Of a stretch of 64,000 nt of DNA, positions 8,581 through 17,962 are shown piece by piece. How positions within the stretch are numbered: the first letter of the stretch is position 1; every line of letters begins with the position of its first letter. The stretch spans positions 248,001 to 312,000 of the forward strand of contig NZ_RJJD01000004.1 in assembly GCF_003721515.1 (NCBI RefSeq), in the 5' to 3' direction. Origin of the DNA: Rufibacter latericius. GTDB taxonomy: Bacteria; Bacteroidota; Bacteroidia; Cytophagales; Hymenobacteraceae. The notes under the pieces are model-generated. The model ran no database searches. It saw only the letters and a list, made by a program, of their open reading frames with translations, and had not been told where the DNA came from. Position numbers and translations under genes: made by a program.

Positions 8581-8707
8581 AGATAATAAAGAAGAGCTCG
8601 GAATCAGGCTATTTATAGGCTGATTCTAATAAAAGAGGCGCAAAGTAAACCAATCACCCCAGTTTGGTTGTTGCACTCCATAAGTAAGAATTCCCTAAGA
8701 CAGGCAC

Positions 8708-10075
8708 GTGAAAGTAAGATCGCTTAAACAAGACAAATACAACGTTATCACGCTGGGTTGCTCCAAAAACCTGGTAGACTCTGAAGTGCTCATGGGCCAG
8801 TTGAAGGCCAACGACCGCCAGGTGGTGCATGACTCAGAGAAAGATGACGCCAATATCATCATCGTGAATACCTGCGGCTTCATTGACAACGCCAAGCAGG
8901 AATCCATTGACACTATTCTGCGCTACGCCGATGCCAAAGAAGCCGGAGCCATTGATAAACTCTATGTCACCGGTTGTCTTTCGCAGCGTTACAAGGATTC
9001 CCTGGAGGCCGAAATTCCGCAGGTAGACGCTTACTTCGGGACCCTGGAGTTGCCACAGCTCCTGAAAACCCTGGAAGCCGATTACAAGCACGAACTTATT
9101 GGCGAGCGCTTGATCACCACGCCTAAGCACTACGCTTACTTCAAGATCGCCGAGGGCTGTAACCGTCCCTGCTCGTTCTGTGCCATCCCGTTGATGCGCG
9201 GCAAGCACGTAGACCGTCCCATTGACAGCCTGGTGAAAGAAGCCACGCGTCTGGCCAATATGGGCACGAAAGAATTGATTTTGATTGCCCAGGACTTGAC
9301 CTACTACGGTCTGCAGCACTATGGCGAGCGCAAGCTTGCCGAGCTGTTACAGCGTCTCTCAGACGTGAACGGCATTGAGTGGATCAGGATGCAGTACGCC
9401 TACCCAAGCCAGTTCCCGATGGATGCGCTGGACGTGATGGTAGAGCGCGAGAACATCTGCAAGTACCTGGACATGCCGTTGCAGCACATCTCTGACAACA
9501 TGCTCAAGACCATGCGCCGGGGTATCTCCAAGCGTCGTACGCTGGAGTTGGTAGATACCATCCGTCAGCGCGTACCAGACATCGCCCTTAGAACCACCTT
9601 GATTGCTGGTCACCCCGGTGAAACGCAGCAGGACTTTGAGGAGATGTACCGTTGGGTAGAGGAAACCAGATTTGATCGTCTTGGTATCTTCACTTACTCG
9701 CACGAAGAAAACACGCATTCCCACACCTTGGTAGACGATGTACCGGATGAGGTGAAGCAAGAACGTGCCGATGCTATCATGGAACTGCAGCAAGGTATTT
9801 CCATGGAGATGAACGAAGAGAAAGTAGGCAATACCTACAAAGTGCTCTTCGACCGCAAGGAAAGTGGCTATTTCGTGGGCCGTACCCAGTACGACTCTCC
9901 GGAGGTAGACAACGAGGTTCTGGTTCCCGCGGGCAGCACCTACGTGCGCCTGGGAGATTTCGCCCAAGTGAAAATCACCGATTCTTCAGACTTCGACCTG
10001 TACGGAGAGGTAGTAAGCAACAATTACGCTCCGGCAGAGAAAGAAGCTTCCGCGCATTTACCGTCTGTTTCCTAA
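8708..10075 (+). CDS. rimO: Ribosomal protein uS12 methylthiotransferase RimO
   Basis: Radical-SAM Fe-S enzyme that adds a methylthio group to the conserved aspartate of ribosomal protein S12. The 455-residue protein shows the UPF0004 N-terminal domain with its three cluster cysteines (T-L-G-C-S-K-N, N-T-C-G-F, T-G-C-L-S), the radical-SAM motif E-G-C-N-R-P-C-S-F-C near residue 150, and a C-terminal TRAM domain. The L-G-C-S-K-N and S-F-C-A-I-P forms favour RimO over the tRNA enzyme MiaB. Translation starts at GTG. The last codons and the stop lie inside a copy of the dispersed palindrome. Confidence 0.95.
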   Translation: MKVRSLKQDKYNVITLGCSKNLVDSEVLMGQLKANDRQVVHDSEKDDANIIIVNTCGFIDNAKQESIDTILRYADAKEAGAIDKLYVTGCLSQRYKDSLEAEIPQVDAYFGTLELPQLLKTLEADYKHELIGERLITTPKHYAYFKIAEGCNRPCSFCAIPLMRGKHVDRPIDSLVKEATRLANMGTKELILIAQDLTYYGLQHYGERKLAELLQRLSDVNGIEWIRMQYAYPSQFPMDALDVMVERENICKYLDMPLQHISDNMLKTMRRGISKRRTLELVDTIRQRVPDIALRTTLIAGHPGETQQDFEEMYRWVEETRFDRLGIFTYSHEENTHSHTLVDDVPDEVKQERADAIMELQQGISMEMNEEKVGNTYKVLFDRKESGYFVGRTQYDSPEVDNEVLVPAGSTYVRLGDFAQVKITDSSDFDLYGEVVSNNYAPAEKEASAHLPSVS

Positions 10076-10091
10076 GAAACAGGCCTAAAAC
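10064..10091. repeat. Dispersed palindrome, copy 6 (overlaps the rimO stop)
   Basis: TCTGTTTCCTAAGAAACAGGCCTAAAAC. The TAA in the centre of the palindrome is the rimO stop codon, so the left arm is coding; the outer left arm is missing. Confidence 0.6.
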
Positions 10092-10110
10092 AAAGATTTA
10101 ACTCTTTAGG

Positions 10111-10147
10111 AGACCTCACAGGTTTTTAAAACCTGTGAGGTCTTTTT
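10111..10147 (+). terminator. Intrinsic terminator of rimO
   Basis: AGACCTCACAGGTTTT (10111-10126) pairs perfectly with AAAACCTGTGAGGTCT (10128-10143), followed by T5. Confidence 0.85.
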
Positions 10148-10172
10148 GTTTCTGGGGTATATCAGTTTTATA

Positions 10173-10199
10173 GTAGGGGCAATCCCTTGTGGTTGCCCT
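10173..10199. repeat. 27-bp repeat, copy A
   Basis: Starts GTAGGGGCAATCCC and is identical over 27 bases to 20774-20800. GGGCAA and TTGCCC inside it can form a hairpin. It resembles a short repeat seen in many bacterial genomes. Confidence 0.7.
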
Positions 10200-10299
10200 T
10201 GTTGATGTAGGTTACAAAGCATAAGAGATTGATTCTTACTTCAGGTTGCTCCATAGGGACAATAGAGGGTGAATAGGTTATAACCAACGCTCCAGTACC

Positions 10300-10339
10300 T
10301 GTTTCAAGCCTGTTTTTACCAAATCGCCCTCAAAACAGA
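10300..10339. repeat. Dispersed palindrome, copy 7
   Basis: TGTTTCAAGCCTGTTTTT paired with AAATCGCCCTCAAAACAG, about 160 bases upstream of bshC. Confidence 0.6.
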
Positions 10340-10453
10340 AACCCACCCACTCCCGCGGCTTAGACCAACTCCGTGATTCCTGTAGTTTCCTGCGTGACAC
10401 CATCCACGGCCTTCTTAGAAACGTACTACGGGTATTATTCTGAAAATAGATTT

Positions 10454-10461
10454 TACCTTTG
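10454..10461 (+). promoter_or_regulatory. Putative -7 element for bshC-fau
   Basis: TACCTTTG matches TAnnTTTG, 36 bases before the bshC ATG. No clear TTTG -33 partner is seen. Confidence 0.5.
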
Positions 10462-10497
10462 CACGGCAGGTGCGCTTAACGCGGCCCGTACCCAGTT

Positions 10498-12054
10498 ATG
10501 AAAGTTTCCTGTATTGACTATAGCGCCATCGGTGCCTTTTCTTCTCTAGTGCTGGACTATCTCCGGAAGGATGCTAAACTCCGGCCGTTTTACGCCCATT
10601 TTCCTGAAATCAGCTCGTTTCCGGCCCTCATTCAGGAGCGGAATTTTCCGGCAGAGCGGCGGCAGGTGCTGGTAGACGAACTCAACCGGCAATACCAGGG
10701 CGTGGAAATCACGGAGGCGGTGCAGGCCAATATCGCGGCGTTAGCCGATGCCCAAACGTTTACCATCACCACGGGGCACCAACTCAACCTGTTCACCGGG
10801 CCGCTCTACTTTATCTATAAGGTGGTTACCGCCATCAACACCGCCCGCGAGCTGCAGAAGGCCTACCCAGACCAGAAGTTTGTGCCCGTGTACTGGATGG
10901 CCACTGAGGACCACGATTTTGCCGAGGTGAACCATTTCACGCTTTTCGGGAAGAACTATGCTTGGGAGAGCGATGCGAAAGGCGCCGTGGGCCGTTTCTC
11001 CACCGATGGCCTGAACGAGCTGCTGGACGAGATGCCCGAAAGTTATCCTTTGTTTGAGCAGGCCTACACTGAAAGCGGTACCCTCGCGGAGGCCATGCGC
11101 CAGATAGTGAACGGTTTGTTTGGCGAGTACGGCGTGGTGTGCGTAGACGGAGATAGCCGCTCGTTAAAGCAGGCTTTCAGCCCTATCGCGCAGCGCGAAC
11201 TCACCGAACAGGTAGGATTTAAAGCCGTTACCAAAACCAACGTGGCACTGGAGCAGCACTACAAACCGCAGGTGATGGTGCGCGAGATTAACCTCTTTTA
11301 CCTGGACCAGAACTTAAGAGAGCGGATTGTGCAGGAAGGAGACCAATACAAGGTCCTGAATACTGATCTGGCCTTCTCGCGGGAGCAAATCCTGGCGTTA
11401 ACCCAGGAACAACCCGAAAAATTCAGCCCGAACGTGGTGCTGCGACCGTTGTACCAGGAACTGGTGCTGCCCAACCTGGCGTACATTGGTGGTGGGGCCG
11501 AGGTGGCGTACTGGTTTCAGCTCAAAGGTACGTTTGAGGCCTACGGGGTACCGTATCCGGCGGTGATGCTGCGCAACTCGGCCATGGTGATCACGAAGCC
11601 CAACGCCCAGCGCATGGAGAAACTGGGCTTTACCGTAACCGAGATGTTCAAGGAACTGCCTGAGCTGAAAAAACGGCTCGCCGAGCTGCTGAACCAGCAG
11701 GATGTAGCCCTGCAGCAGCAACGGAGCGCGGTAGAGGAGGCCTTCCGGCAGATAGAGGAGCTGGCCCAATCCATTGACCCCACCCTGGTGAAAGCCGTTG
11801 GTGCCGAGGCCCAGAAAGCCTATAACAGTCTCCAGATGCTGGAGAAAAAGCTGAACAAAGCCGTGGAAAGCAAAAACGACATAGCGTATAACCAATTGGC
11901 CAACCTGAAGGAGAAGCTTTTCCCGACGGGCGTGCTGCAGGAGCGCGTAGACAACCTGCTCACCTACCAGACCAACAACCCTAACTTCATCCAAGAGTTG
12001 GTGGCCGCTTTTGAGCCGTTTTCTTACTGCTTTACCGTACTTCAGGAAGAATAG
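10498..12054 (+). CDS. bshC: Putative cysteine ligase BshC (bacillithiol biosynthesis)
   Basis: Adds cysteine to GlcN-malate in the last step of bacillithiol synthesis, the low-molecular-weight thiol used by many Bacillota and Bacteroidota. The 518-residue length fits the family. The conserved N-terminal block T-T-G-H-Q-L-N-L-F-T-G-P-L-Y-F-I-Y-K is present at about residues 92-110, followed by V-Y-W-M-A-T-E-D-H-D-F-A-E. The C-terminal third (about 385-480) is rich in E, K, Q and L and should form the family's coiled coil. The 5-formyl-THF cyclo-ligase gene starts two bases after its stop, so the two are one transcription unit. bshA and bshB are not in the window. Confidence 0.93.
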   Translation: MKVSCIDYSAIGAFSSLVLDYLRKDAKLRPFYAHFPEISSFPALIQERNFPAERRQVLVDELNRQYQGVEITEAVQANIAALADAQTFTITTGHQLNLFTGPLYFIYKVVTAINTARELQKAYPDQKFVPVYWMATEDHDFAEVNHFTLFGKNYAWESDAKGAVGRFSTDGLNELLDEMPESYPLFEQAYTESGTLAEAMRQIVNGLFGEYGVVCVDGDSRSLKQAFSPIAQRELTEQVGFKAVTKTNVALEQHYKPQVMVREINLFYLDQNLRERIVQEGDQYKVLNTDLAFSREQILALTQEQPEKFSPNVVLRPLYQELVLPNLAYIGGGAEVAYWFQLKGTFEAYGVPYPAVMLRNSAMVITKPNAQRMEKLGFTVTEMFKELPELKKRLAELLNQQDVALQQQRSAVEEAFRQIEELAQSIDPTLVKAVGAEAQKAYNSLQMLEKKLNKAVESKNDIAYNQLANLKEKLFPTGVLQERVDNLLTYQTNNPNFIQELVAAFEPFSYCFTVLQEE

Positions 12055-12056
12055 CC

Positions 12057-12647
12057 ATGGCCTTGAAAGCTGATCTTAGAAAGGAGTATTCCCAACGGCG
12101 CCAGCAGTTCTCAGTAGAAGAAATAGAAGTCTGCAGCGAGCGCATCTCGGCGCGTTTTCTGGCCGAATTTGCGCCTAAACCGGGGCAGACGGTCCATACT
12201 TTTCTGCCTATCCAGCAGCTACAGGAAGTCAATACCTGGCACATTGTGCGGCAGCTGTGGCAACACAACGTACAGGTAGCGGTGCCCGTGGCCAACCCGA
12301 AGGACTTTTCCATGGCCCATTTCCTTACCACTCCTGAAACCCAGCTGCAGGAAAGCAAATGGGGTATTCCAGAGCCGGTCAACGCCTTGCCCATCCCAGA
12401 GTCCGAGATTGACATTGTGCTGATTCCCCTTCTGACGTTTGACCTTCAAGGGCATCGAGTAGGCTACGGCAAAGGGTTTTATGACCGTTTTCTGGCCCTT
12501 TTGCCCCAAATGAGCCAAAAACTGGGACTCTCCCTGGAGCCTCCGGTGGAGATAATTGACGATGTGAGCGCCACAGACCTTACCCTGGATGCTGTGATCA
12601 CCCCAGATCAGGTGTGGACGTTCAAGTCCTCAGATTCTAAGGACTAA
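12057..12647 (+). CDS. fau: 5-formyltetrahydrofolate cyclo-ligase
   Basis: ATP-dependent enzyme returning 5-formyl-THF to the active folate pool as 5,10-methenyl-THF. It has 196 residues, with the family C-terminal signature G-Y-G-K-G-F-Y-D-R-F near residue 140 and the N-terminal K-A-D-L-R-K-E-Y substrate/ATP block. It is translationally linked to bshC. It converges with the next gene on the other strand, with only 12 bases between the stops and no visible hairpin there. Confidence 0.92.
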   Translation: MALKADLRKEYSQRRQQFSVEEIEVCSERISARFLAEFAPKPGQTVHTFLPIQQLQEVNTWHIVRQLWQHNVQVAVPVANPKDFSMAHFLTTPETQLQESKWGIPEPVNALPIPESEIDIVLIPLLTFDLQGHRVGYGKGFYDRFLALLPQMSQKLGLSLEPPVEIIDDVSATDLTLDAVITPDQVWTFKSSDSKD

Positions 12648-12659
12648 GCGCTTCCTGCC

Positions 12660-14237
12660 TTATTCTTTTTGTACCAGCACTTTCCTGGAGACCTGGAAGG
12701 CGGGCGTTCCTATCTGCAACAGGTACATGCCTGCGGGTAGATGGTCTGTGGCGACCTTAATCTTGGTGCTTCCGCGGGCAAGGGTTTGCGTTGTCTCCCA
12801 GAGTTTATCTCCGTGCAGGTTCACCAGCGTGACCGTGGCATTTATGGGCGCCGGTACCTCAATGGTGAGTTGGGTGCTTTTCTGCGCCGGCATAGGAGCG
12901 ATGTTTACCTGGTAACCTGTCGGTAGGTTGTCATTGACTCCTAGTGGATCATGGTACGACATCTTGAAAATAGTACCGCTTTGATCATCAGAAATCAAGA
13001 GGTTGCCCTGTAAGTCAATAGCAACATCCACGGGTCTGGCCCAGGCACTCGTGGAGTCCTCATTCAGGATGTGGTCTACTAGGGAAACCTGCGCACCCGG
13101 CGTTTGGGTGGAGGCATTCCAAGGAAAATAAATCACTTTGTAGCCAGTTTTCTTCGTGCGGTTCCAGGAGCCATGCAGCGCTAAGATAGCGCCGTTGTTG
13201 TACGGCGCAGCCAATTTGGTGCCTTGGGAGAAAACGAAACCCAACGGTGCCGAGTGAGCCGCGATGCCTTTGGAGATGCGGTTCATGTTGTCGCAGTTGA
13301 CGGTGCCGTTTCTGTTTAATTCATAGTCTGGCGCGAAGGGCATGTTCTCGGTACCCTGGGTCAGGACTGGGTTGCAGAAAGGCCAGCCGTAGTCTCCCCC
13401 GTCACGCACCTTGGTGAATTCCTCCGCCGGGTTGTTGTCTACGTAGTTGGGGATGATTTTGCCGTAGTTCCCCGTGGCATCGTTGAACGGGTAGCGGATT
13501 TGGTCGCGGTTATTTACCGTTACCCACAACTCATCTGTACCTGGAATGAAGGCCAGTCCCTCAGCATTGCGCAGTCCTTTAGCAAAAAGGCGTCGGTTCT
13601 TTCCCTGGGCGTCATACACGTAAATAGCTCCCCTGATAGGATCACTCTGAGTATCTGAGGCACAGGCATTACAGGTGGAGGCGATGGATACGTACAGATT
13701 GTGGTTCCGGTCTAGGGCGATGTTCTTCAGCTCGTGCCCATAGTTGCCGTTTAACTCCGGCAGACTGGCATCGGGCAGATTGTCTACAATTATCTCCCGG
13801 TTCTGCCCAGTCAGGTCACCGTTTTGGTAGGTGTAGCGACTGATTTTATTTTTCTCAGACACATAGAGGTACGTGGTGCCGTTGATCTCGTGAAAAACCA
13901 AGTCATGGGGACGGGCTAATCCGCTCACGAAATCTGTGATCTGGGGACTGCCTGAAGCCGATGGTCGGACTAGTTTCACCCGTCCCTGGCCTGGTACCGA
14001 GACCAGCAAGTCGCCGTTGGGCGCAATGGCCATAAACCTGGCACCGGAAATTCGGGCGTAGACGGCCAGCGAGAAATTCCTGGGCAGGGAGACAAACCGT
14101 TCTGTGTTGAAAGGCGAACTGCGCATGTTCTGAGGCACCGTGACCTTCACCCACTCAGTGGCTCCAGGCGGAGTTGATTGCGCCCAACAGATGCTAACCG
14201 ACAGAAAGAGCAGGAAGGCTAAGTAGCTGTTTTTCAT
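12660..14237 (-). CDS. Secreted PQQ-type sorbosone/glucose dehydrogenase-like protein with T9SS domain
   Basis: A 525-residue protein with an N-terminal signal peptide ending W-A-Q (residues 1-20) and a six-bladed beta-propeller of the glucose/sorbosone dehydrogenase family (about 60-430). Visible signatures are R-P-H-D-L-V-F-H, G-L-R-N-A-E-G-L-A-F-I-P-G-T-D, and D-Y-G-W-P-F-C-N-P, followed by a blade with H-G-S-W-N-R. The last ~80 residues have the layout of a T9SS C-terminal sorting domain ending in S-R-K-V-L-V-Q-K. It probably oxidises a sugar or polyol outside the outer membrane using bound PQQ; the substrate is not predictable. Confidence 0.87.
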   Translation of the reverse strand: MKNSYLAFLLFLSVSICWAQSTPPGATEWVKVTVPQNMRSSPFNTERFVSLPRNFSLAVYARISGARFMAIAPNGDLLVSVPGQGRVKLVRPSASGSPQITDFVSGLARPHDLVFHEINGTTYLYVSEKNKISRYTYQNGDLTGQNREIIVDNLPDASLPELNGNYGHELKNIALDRNHNLYVSIASTCNACASDTQSDPIRGAIYVYDAQGKNRRLFAKGLRNAEGLAFIPGTDELWVTVNNRDQIRYPFNDATGNYGKIIPNYVDNNPAEEFTKVRDGGDYGWPFCNPVLTQGTENMPFAPDYELNRNGTVNCDNMNRISKGIAAHSAPLGFVFSQGTKLAAPYNNGAILALHGSWNRTKKTGYKVIYFPWNASTQTPGAQVSLVDHILNEDSTSAWARPVDVAIDLQGNLLISDDQSGTIFKMSYHDPLGVNDNLPTGYQVNIAPMPAQKSTQLTIEVPAPINATVTLVNLHGDKLWETTQTLARGSTKIKVATDHLPAGMYLLQIGTPAFQVSRKVLVQKE

Positions 14238-14758
14238 AGTTATCCTTTTGAGGGTGGTCTGTTATTTAACGAACCAGAACGAAAAATAGCGATGCCAATT
14301 CCAGTACGTTTATCGGTTTTCATCCTGATGTCTCAGGCTGGAGAAAGGGCGCTATTCCGCCCAGAATCGGTAAGTTCGGCTAGGAAAGTAATAGTCCTTG
14401 ACTGCCTATCTTACTTGGCTTCTTCCTTTCTATCATTATCTACTAAAGCACTACACCTTTTAAGCCTGTTTTCTGAAAAGGAGAGCAAAACCACGGACAA
14501 AAGGTTTGCTGTCCTTCCTTGTGCTGCAACTAGTCGGAAAACCCCTTGGCTTGCGTACTTTTTAACTTTTCATAAAAAGAATAAATCATTAGCTTATATC
14601 TTTATTAAAACTCCTTTCACTTGAAAAAAAATAATAGTTTTTTAGACAGACTTTAGGAGATATTTGAAATTATGAATATAATCCGGAATCAATTTTGACT
14701 ACTCTGAGCCACAACTCCATAAATGCTATTATCTCACCTAACTAAACCTGTTTAACGC
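14238..14758. other. Divergent intergenic region upstream of susC-like gene
   Basis: 521 bases between divergent genes. An open frame at 14292-14624 is judged spurious because it runs through palindrome copy 8, has no family likeness and becomes AT-rich at its end. The last 200 bases are AT-rich and should hold the SusC promoter (a TATCTTTA-like box near 14596), but no exact TAnnTTTG match and no regulator gene is seen. Confidence 0.6.
14457..14495. repeat. Dispersed palindrome, copy 8
   Basis: CTTTTAAGCCTGTTTTC paired with GAAAAGGAGAGCAAAAC around a T centre, upstream of the SusC gene. Confidence 0.6.
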
Positions 14759-17700
14759 ATGAAAAAAACATTACTTCTCTTACTTTCCCTCATTTCTTCG
14801 CTGAGCATGGCCTATGCGCAGCAGCGGGAAATCAGTGGTAAGGTGACCGCCTCAGACGACGGCACCGGTTTGCCCGGGGTAAGTGTAGTAGTCAAAGGCA
14901 CCACCAACGGAACATCCACCGATGGCAATGGGGATTTCACAATCAGGGTAGCCGATGACAACGCCATTCTGGTGCTTAGTTATCTGGGCTATGTGACCCG
15001 AGAAGTACCGGTGGCGGGCCAGACCTCCTTTAACATCACTCTTTCTTCGGATAACCAGCAATTAGGAGAAGTAGTGGTAACGGCCTTGGGAATTGAAAGG
15101 AGCGAGAGGTCTCTGGGCTATTCAACCCAAGAGGTAAAAGGCGAAACTTTGACATTCACTAAAGAACAAAATGTATTGGGTTCCTTGGCAGGTAAAGTGG
15201 CCGGAGTGCAAGTAACAGGTTCTTCTGGTGCAAGTATGGGTGGTACGCAGAAGATCCAGATTAGAGGAGTAAATTCCGTAACAGGTGGCGGCCAGCCGTT
15301 GGTGGTAGTAGATGGTACTCCCATTTCAAACTCAAACTTTGCCGGAAGAAACGGTCCTGACTACGGTAACCTGGCCCAGGATATAAATCCGGAAGACATT
15401 GAATCTGTCAACGTACTGAAAGGGCCTACTGCCTCAGCGCTCTATGGTATTCGTGGTCAGTACGGGGTAATTATGATTACCACTAAGAAAGGCAGCAAAG
15501 GCCCTAAAAAAGTTGTAGTGCAATTAAACTCTGCCTTCTCAGTGGAAAAAGTGGGCAATTTAATGCCTATGCAAAATGTCTATGGGGGTGGCGGAAGCCA
15601 GACCTGGAGAACCCTTGCTAATGGGGAAAAATATGTAGACGGCACAGATGAAAGCTGGGGACCTAAAATGGACGGTACGCTGGTGCGCCACATGCACAGC
15701 TTCTACCCCCAGGACCCAATGTATGGCAAATTAGAGCCTTTTGTTGCACACCCAGACAACATCAAAGACTTTTTTGAAACCGGATTCAATCTTAACAACG
15801 GGATAAGCGTAGCTGGCGGAAATGAGAACTCTACCTTTCGGTTGAGCTATAACAATACCTACATTGAAGGAGTTGAGCCAAACACCTGGCTTAAGCGGAA
15901 TAACCTTGGGTTAAGTGCTTCTCTTGATCTAACGAAAAAGTGGAGCGTGTCAACTAACATCAACTATGCCACCAATGATGCGCAACGCCCATCTCAGGGG
16001 TATTATGAAGGTTCCAGAAACTTTACCCAGTGGTTCCAGCGCAACTTGGACATGAATAGGTTAAAGGACTATAAATATCCAGACGGCACCTTCTATCACT
16101 GGAATATAAACAGACCTAATGCTGCCGGCGTAATCACCAACTATGAGCCAATTGACTGGAACAACCCCTACTTTGAAGCCTATGAAAACACTAATGGTGA
16201 TAACCGGGACCGGTTTTTTGGAGATGTAGGCTTAACCTACCAGGTATTGCCTGAGTTGAAACTGAGCGGTTTTGTGCGTTCTGATATCTACGTTCAGAAT
16301 ATTGAACACAGAGAAGCCGCCGGAGGCAGGTACCAGGATGCGTATTCTACTGGAAAGTACCAGAACAGAGAAATGAACTATGAGTTCCTGGCGCAGTACA
16401 CCAAAGACTGGAACGACTTCTCCTTCAACTTCAACCTAGGAGCCAACCTGTTTGACAGAAACTACACCTACCTCACCCAGGCTACCGTTGGAGGTTTGTC
16501 CAGCCCAGGGTTTTACAACATTGAAGCCTCCCGTGAGCGGCCTTCCGTTTCTTCTTATCTTTTGAGAAAACAGCTGCAAAGCGTCTACGGAATGGCAACA
16601 ATCGGGTATAAAGACACCTACTTCCTTGATGTTTCTTTGAGAAGAGACCATTCCTCTACGTTGCCAGATCCTTATTACTATCCATCGGTATCGGGTTCAT
16701 TTGTGTTTAGTGAACTGCTGAACTGGAAACCACTTTCGTTTGGAAAACTACGGGCCAGTTATGCGCAGGCCGGGAACGATGTTAATGTTTACGCCACTTC
16801 TCTTAATTATGAAGTGGGTGGGTTATACGGCAACGAAAGTGGTACAACCAATACTTCTTATGTGCCAGACGTTTTAAACAACCCCTACATTGAGCCTTCT
16901 TTTGCTACTTCTTATGAAGTAGGCATGGACCTTAAATTCTTCAATGGTCGGTTAGGGGCAGATTTTACTTACTATCAGCAGAGAAATAAAAGCGATGTCA
17001 TTGAGCTGAATGTATCCGGAGCCAGCGGGTATAGTTCTTCCTACATCAATGCCGGACTTATGGTGAACAGAGGTATTGAACTTGCCCTGACTGGCACTCC
17101 CCTGCAAACAGATCGTTTCTCTTGGGATGTCGCCCTTAACCTGGCCAGAAACAGGGGTACGGTAAAAGAGCTTTACCCAGGCCTTGATTCTCGCTTGCTT
17201 GAATCAAATACCTACAGTGGCGTTTCTGTGTACCTGTATTCAAACGTAGGACAGCCTTTCGGGAAGTTAGTAGGCCAAGCCTATCAACGTGATGAGGCAA
17301 CTGGTAAAGTTTTATTGGGTGCTAACAACCTGCCTTTGTATACAACAGCCACTCATGACTTCGGGAGCGTGCTTCCAGATGCTACCGGTGGTTTCCAAAA
17401 TACATTCCGGTATGGGCAAATTGACCTGAGCGCCATGATTGACTACCAGTTTGGTGGTCAGTTCTTCAGCTGGTCTCGCATGTTGGCAGTGAAAGCCGGT
17501 CTGGCGGAAGAAACAGCTGCTTTGAACGATAACGGTAAAAACGTACGTGACCCACTTACAGAAGGAGGAGGGGTGAAGGTCAACGGTATCTATGGTCCTG
17601 GAACACCGCTTGCCGGACAGGAATTCAATGGGTATGTAGATGCCAGAGCCTATTTTAGAACAACGTTAGGAACACGGGTATATGAAGAGTGGTTGTATGA

Positions 17701-17950
17701 TGCTTCTTACGTGAGACTTAGAGAGGTGCGGCTTGGATATACCTTAAGCAAAGCCACGTTAGGTAAATTGCCATTTGAGAAAGTTGGTATTGCTTTCATC
17801 ACCCGCAACCCTGTGATGATCTGGCAAAAGGCTCCTGAAGGACTAAACCCAGCCGAGTTGGCAACAGGTGCCTCTTCCTTTGGCTGGTTAGAAACCGGAG
17901 GATTGAACACAGTTCGTTCTTATGGCGTGAACCTGAACATTACTTTTTAA
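14759..17950 (+). CDS. SusC/RagA family TonB-dependent outer membrane transporter
   Basis: A 1063-residue outer membrane transporter. A signal peptide (1-21, ending A-Y-A-Q) is followed by a carboxypeptidase-regulatory-like barrel-plug extension (about 24-100: R-E-I-S-G-K-V-T, then L-P-G-V-S-V-V-V-K-G-T), the SusC signature V-V-V-T-A-L-G-I-E-R, a plug domain with I-Q-I-R-G-V-N-S-V and P-L-V-V-V-D-G-T-P-I, and a beta-barrel ending in aromatic-rich strands (L-N-I-T-F). With the SusD-like lipoprotein 12 bases downstream it forms a TonB-driven nutrient import pair. No hydrolase or sensor gene is attached, so the substrate is unknown. Confidence 0.96.
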   Translation: MKKTLLLLLSLISSLSMAYAQQREISGKVTASDDGTGLPGVSVVVKGTTNGTSTDGNGDFTIRVADDNAILVLSYLGYVTREVPVAGQTSFNITLSSDNQQLGEVVVTALGIERSERSLGYSTQEVKGETLTFTKEQNVLGSLAGKVAGVQVTGSSGASMGGTQKIQIRGVNSVTGGGQPLVVVDGTPISNSNFAGRNGPDYGNLAQDINPEDIESVNVLKGPTASALYGIRGQYGVIMITTKKGSKGPKKVVVQLNSAFSVEKVGNLMPMQNVYGGGGSQTWRTLANGEKYVDGTDESWGPKMDGTLVRHMHSFYPQDPMYGKLEPFVAHPDNIKDFFETGFNLNNGISVAGGNENSTFRLSYNNTYIEGVEPNTWLKRNNLGLSASLDLTKKWSVSTNINYATNDAQRPSQGYYEGSRNFTQWFQRNLDMNRLKDYKYPDGTFYHWNINRPNAAGVITNYEPIDWNNPYFEAYENTNGDNRDRFFGDVGLTYQVLPELKLSGFVRSDIYVQNIEHREAAGGRYQDAYSTGKYQNREMNYEFLAQYTKDWNDFSFNFNLGANLFDRNYTYLTQATVGGLSSPGFYNIEASRERPSVSSYLLRKQLQSVYGMATIGYKDTYFLDVSLRRDHSSTLPDPYYYPSVSGSFVFSELLNWKPLSFGKLRASYAQAGNDVNVYATSLNYEVGGLYGNESGTTNTSYVPDVLNNPYIEPSFATSYEVGMDLKFFNGRLGADFTYYQQRNKSDVIELNVSGASGYSSSYINAGLMVNRGIELALTGTPLQTDRFSWDVALNLARNRGTVKELYPGLDSRLLESNTYSGVSVYLYSNVGQPFGKLVGQAYQRDEATGKVLLGANNLPLYTTATHDFGSVLPDATGGFQNTFRYGQIDLSAMIDYQFGGQFFSWSRMLAVKAGLAEETAALNDNGKNVRDPLTEGGGVKVNGIYGPGTPLAGQEFNGYVDARAYFRTTLGTRVYEEWLYDASYVRLREVRLGYTLSKATLGKLPFEKVGIAFITRNPVMIWQKAPEGLNPAELATGASSFGWLETGGLNTVRSYGVNLNITF

Positions 17951-17962
17951 TTAGAGAAGACC

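Larger units (their letters stand above)
8378..8707. other. Gene-free interval between ftsY and rimO, filled with repeats
   Basis: 330 bases with no credible gene. It holds dispersed palindrome copy 5 overlapping an ACAGGAAAG/CTTTCCTGT hairpin (8419-8437), a block of AAGTT..AACTT hairpins (8449-8580) and an imperfect hairpin GAATCAGGCTA/TAGGCTGATTC (8601-8626). No TAnnTTTG promoter for rimO is obvious. Confidence 0.7.
10076..10497. other. Gene-free interval between rimO and bshC
   Basis: 422 bases without a gene. Contents in order: the right half of palindrome copy 6, the rimO terminator, a 27-bp repeat (10173-10199) with a second copy at 20774, palindrome copy 7, and a TAnnTTTG box before bshC. 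Confidence 0.7.

Noticed and set aside
14292-14624. 110-codon open frame upstream of the SusC gene
   Set aside because: Runs through a palindrome copy, has no recognisable motif and ends in AT-rich promoter DNA.
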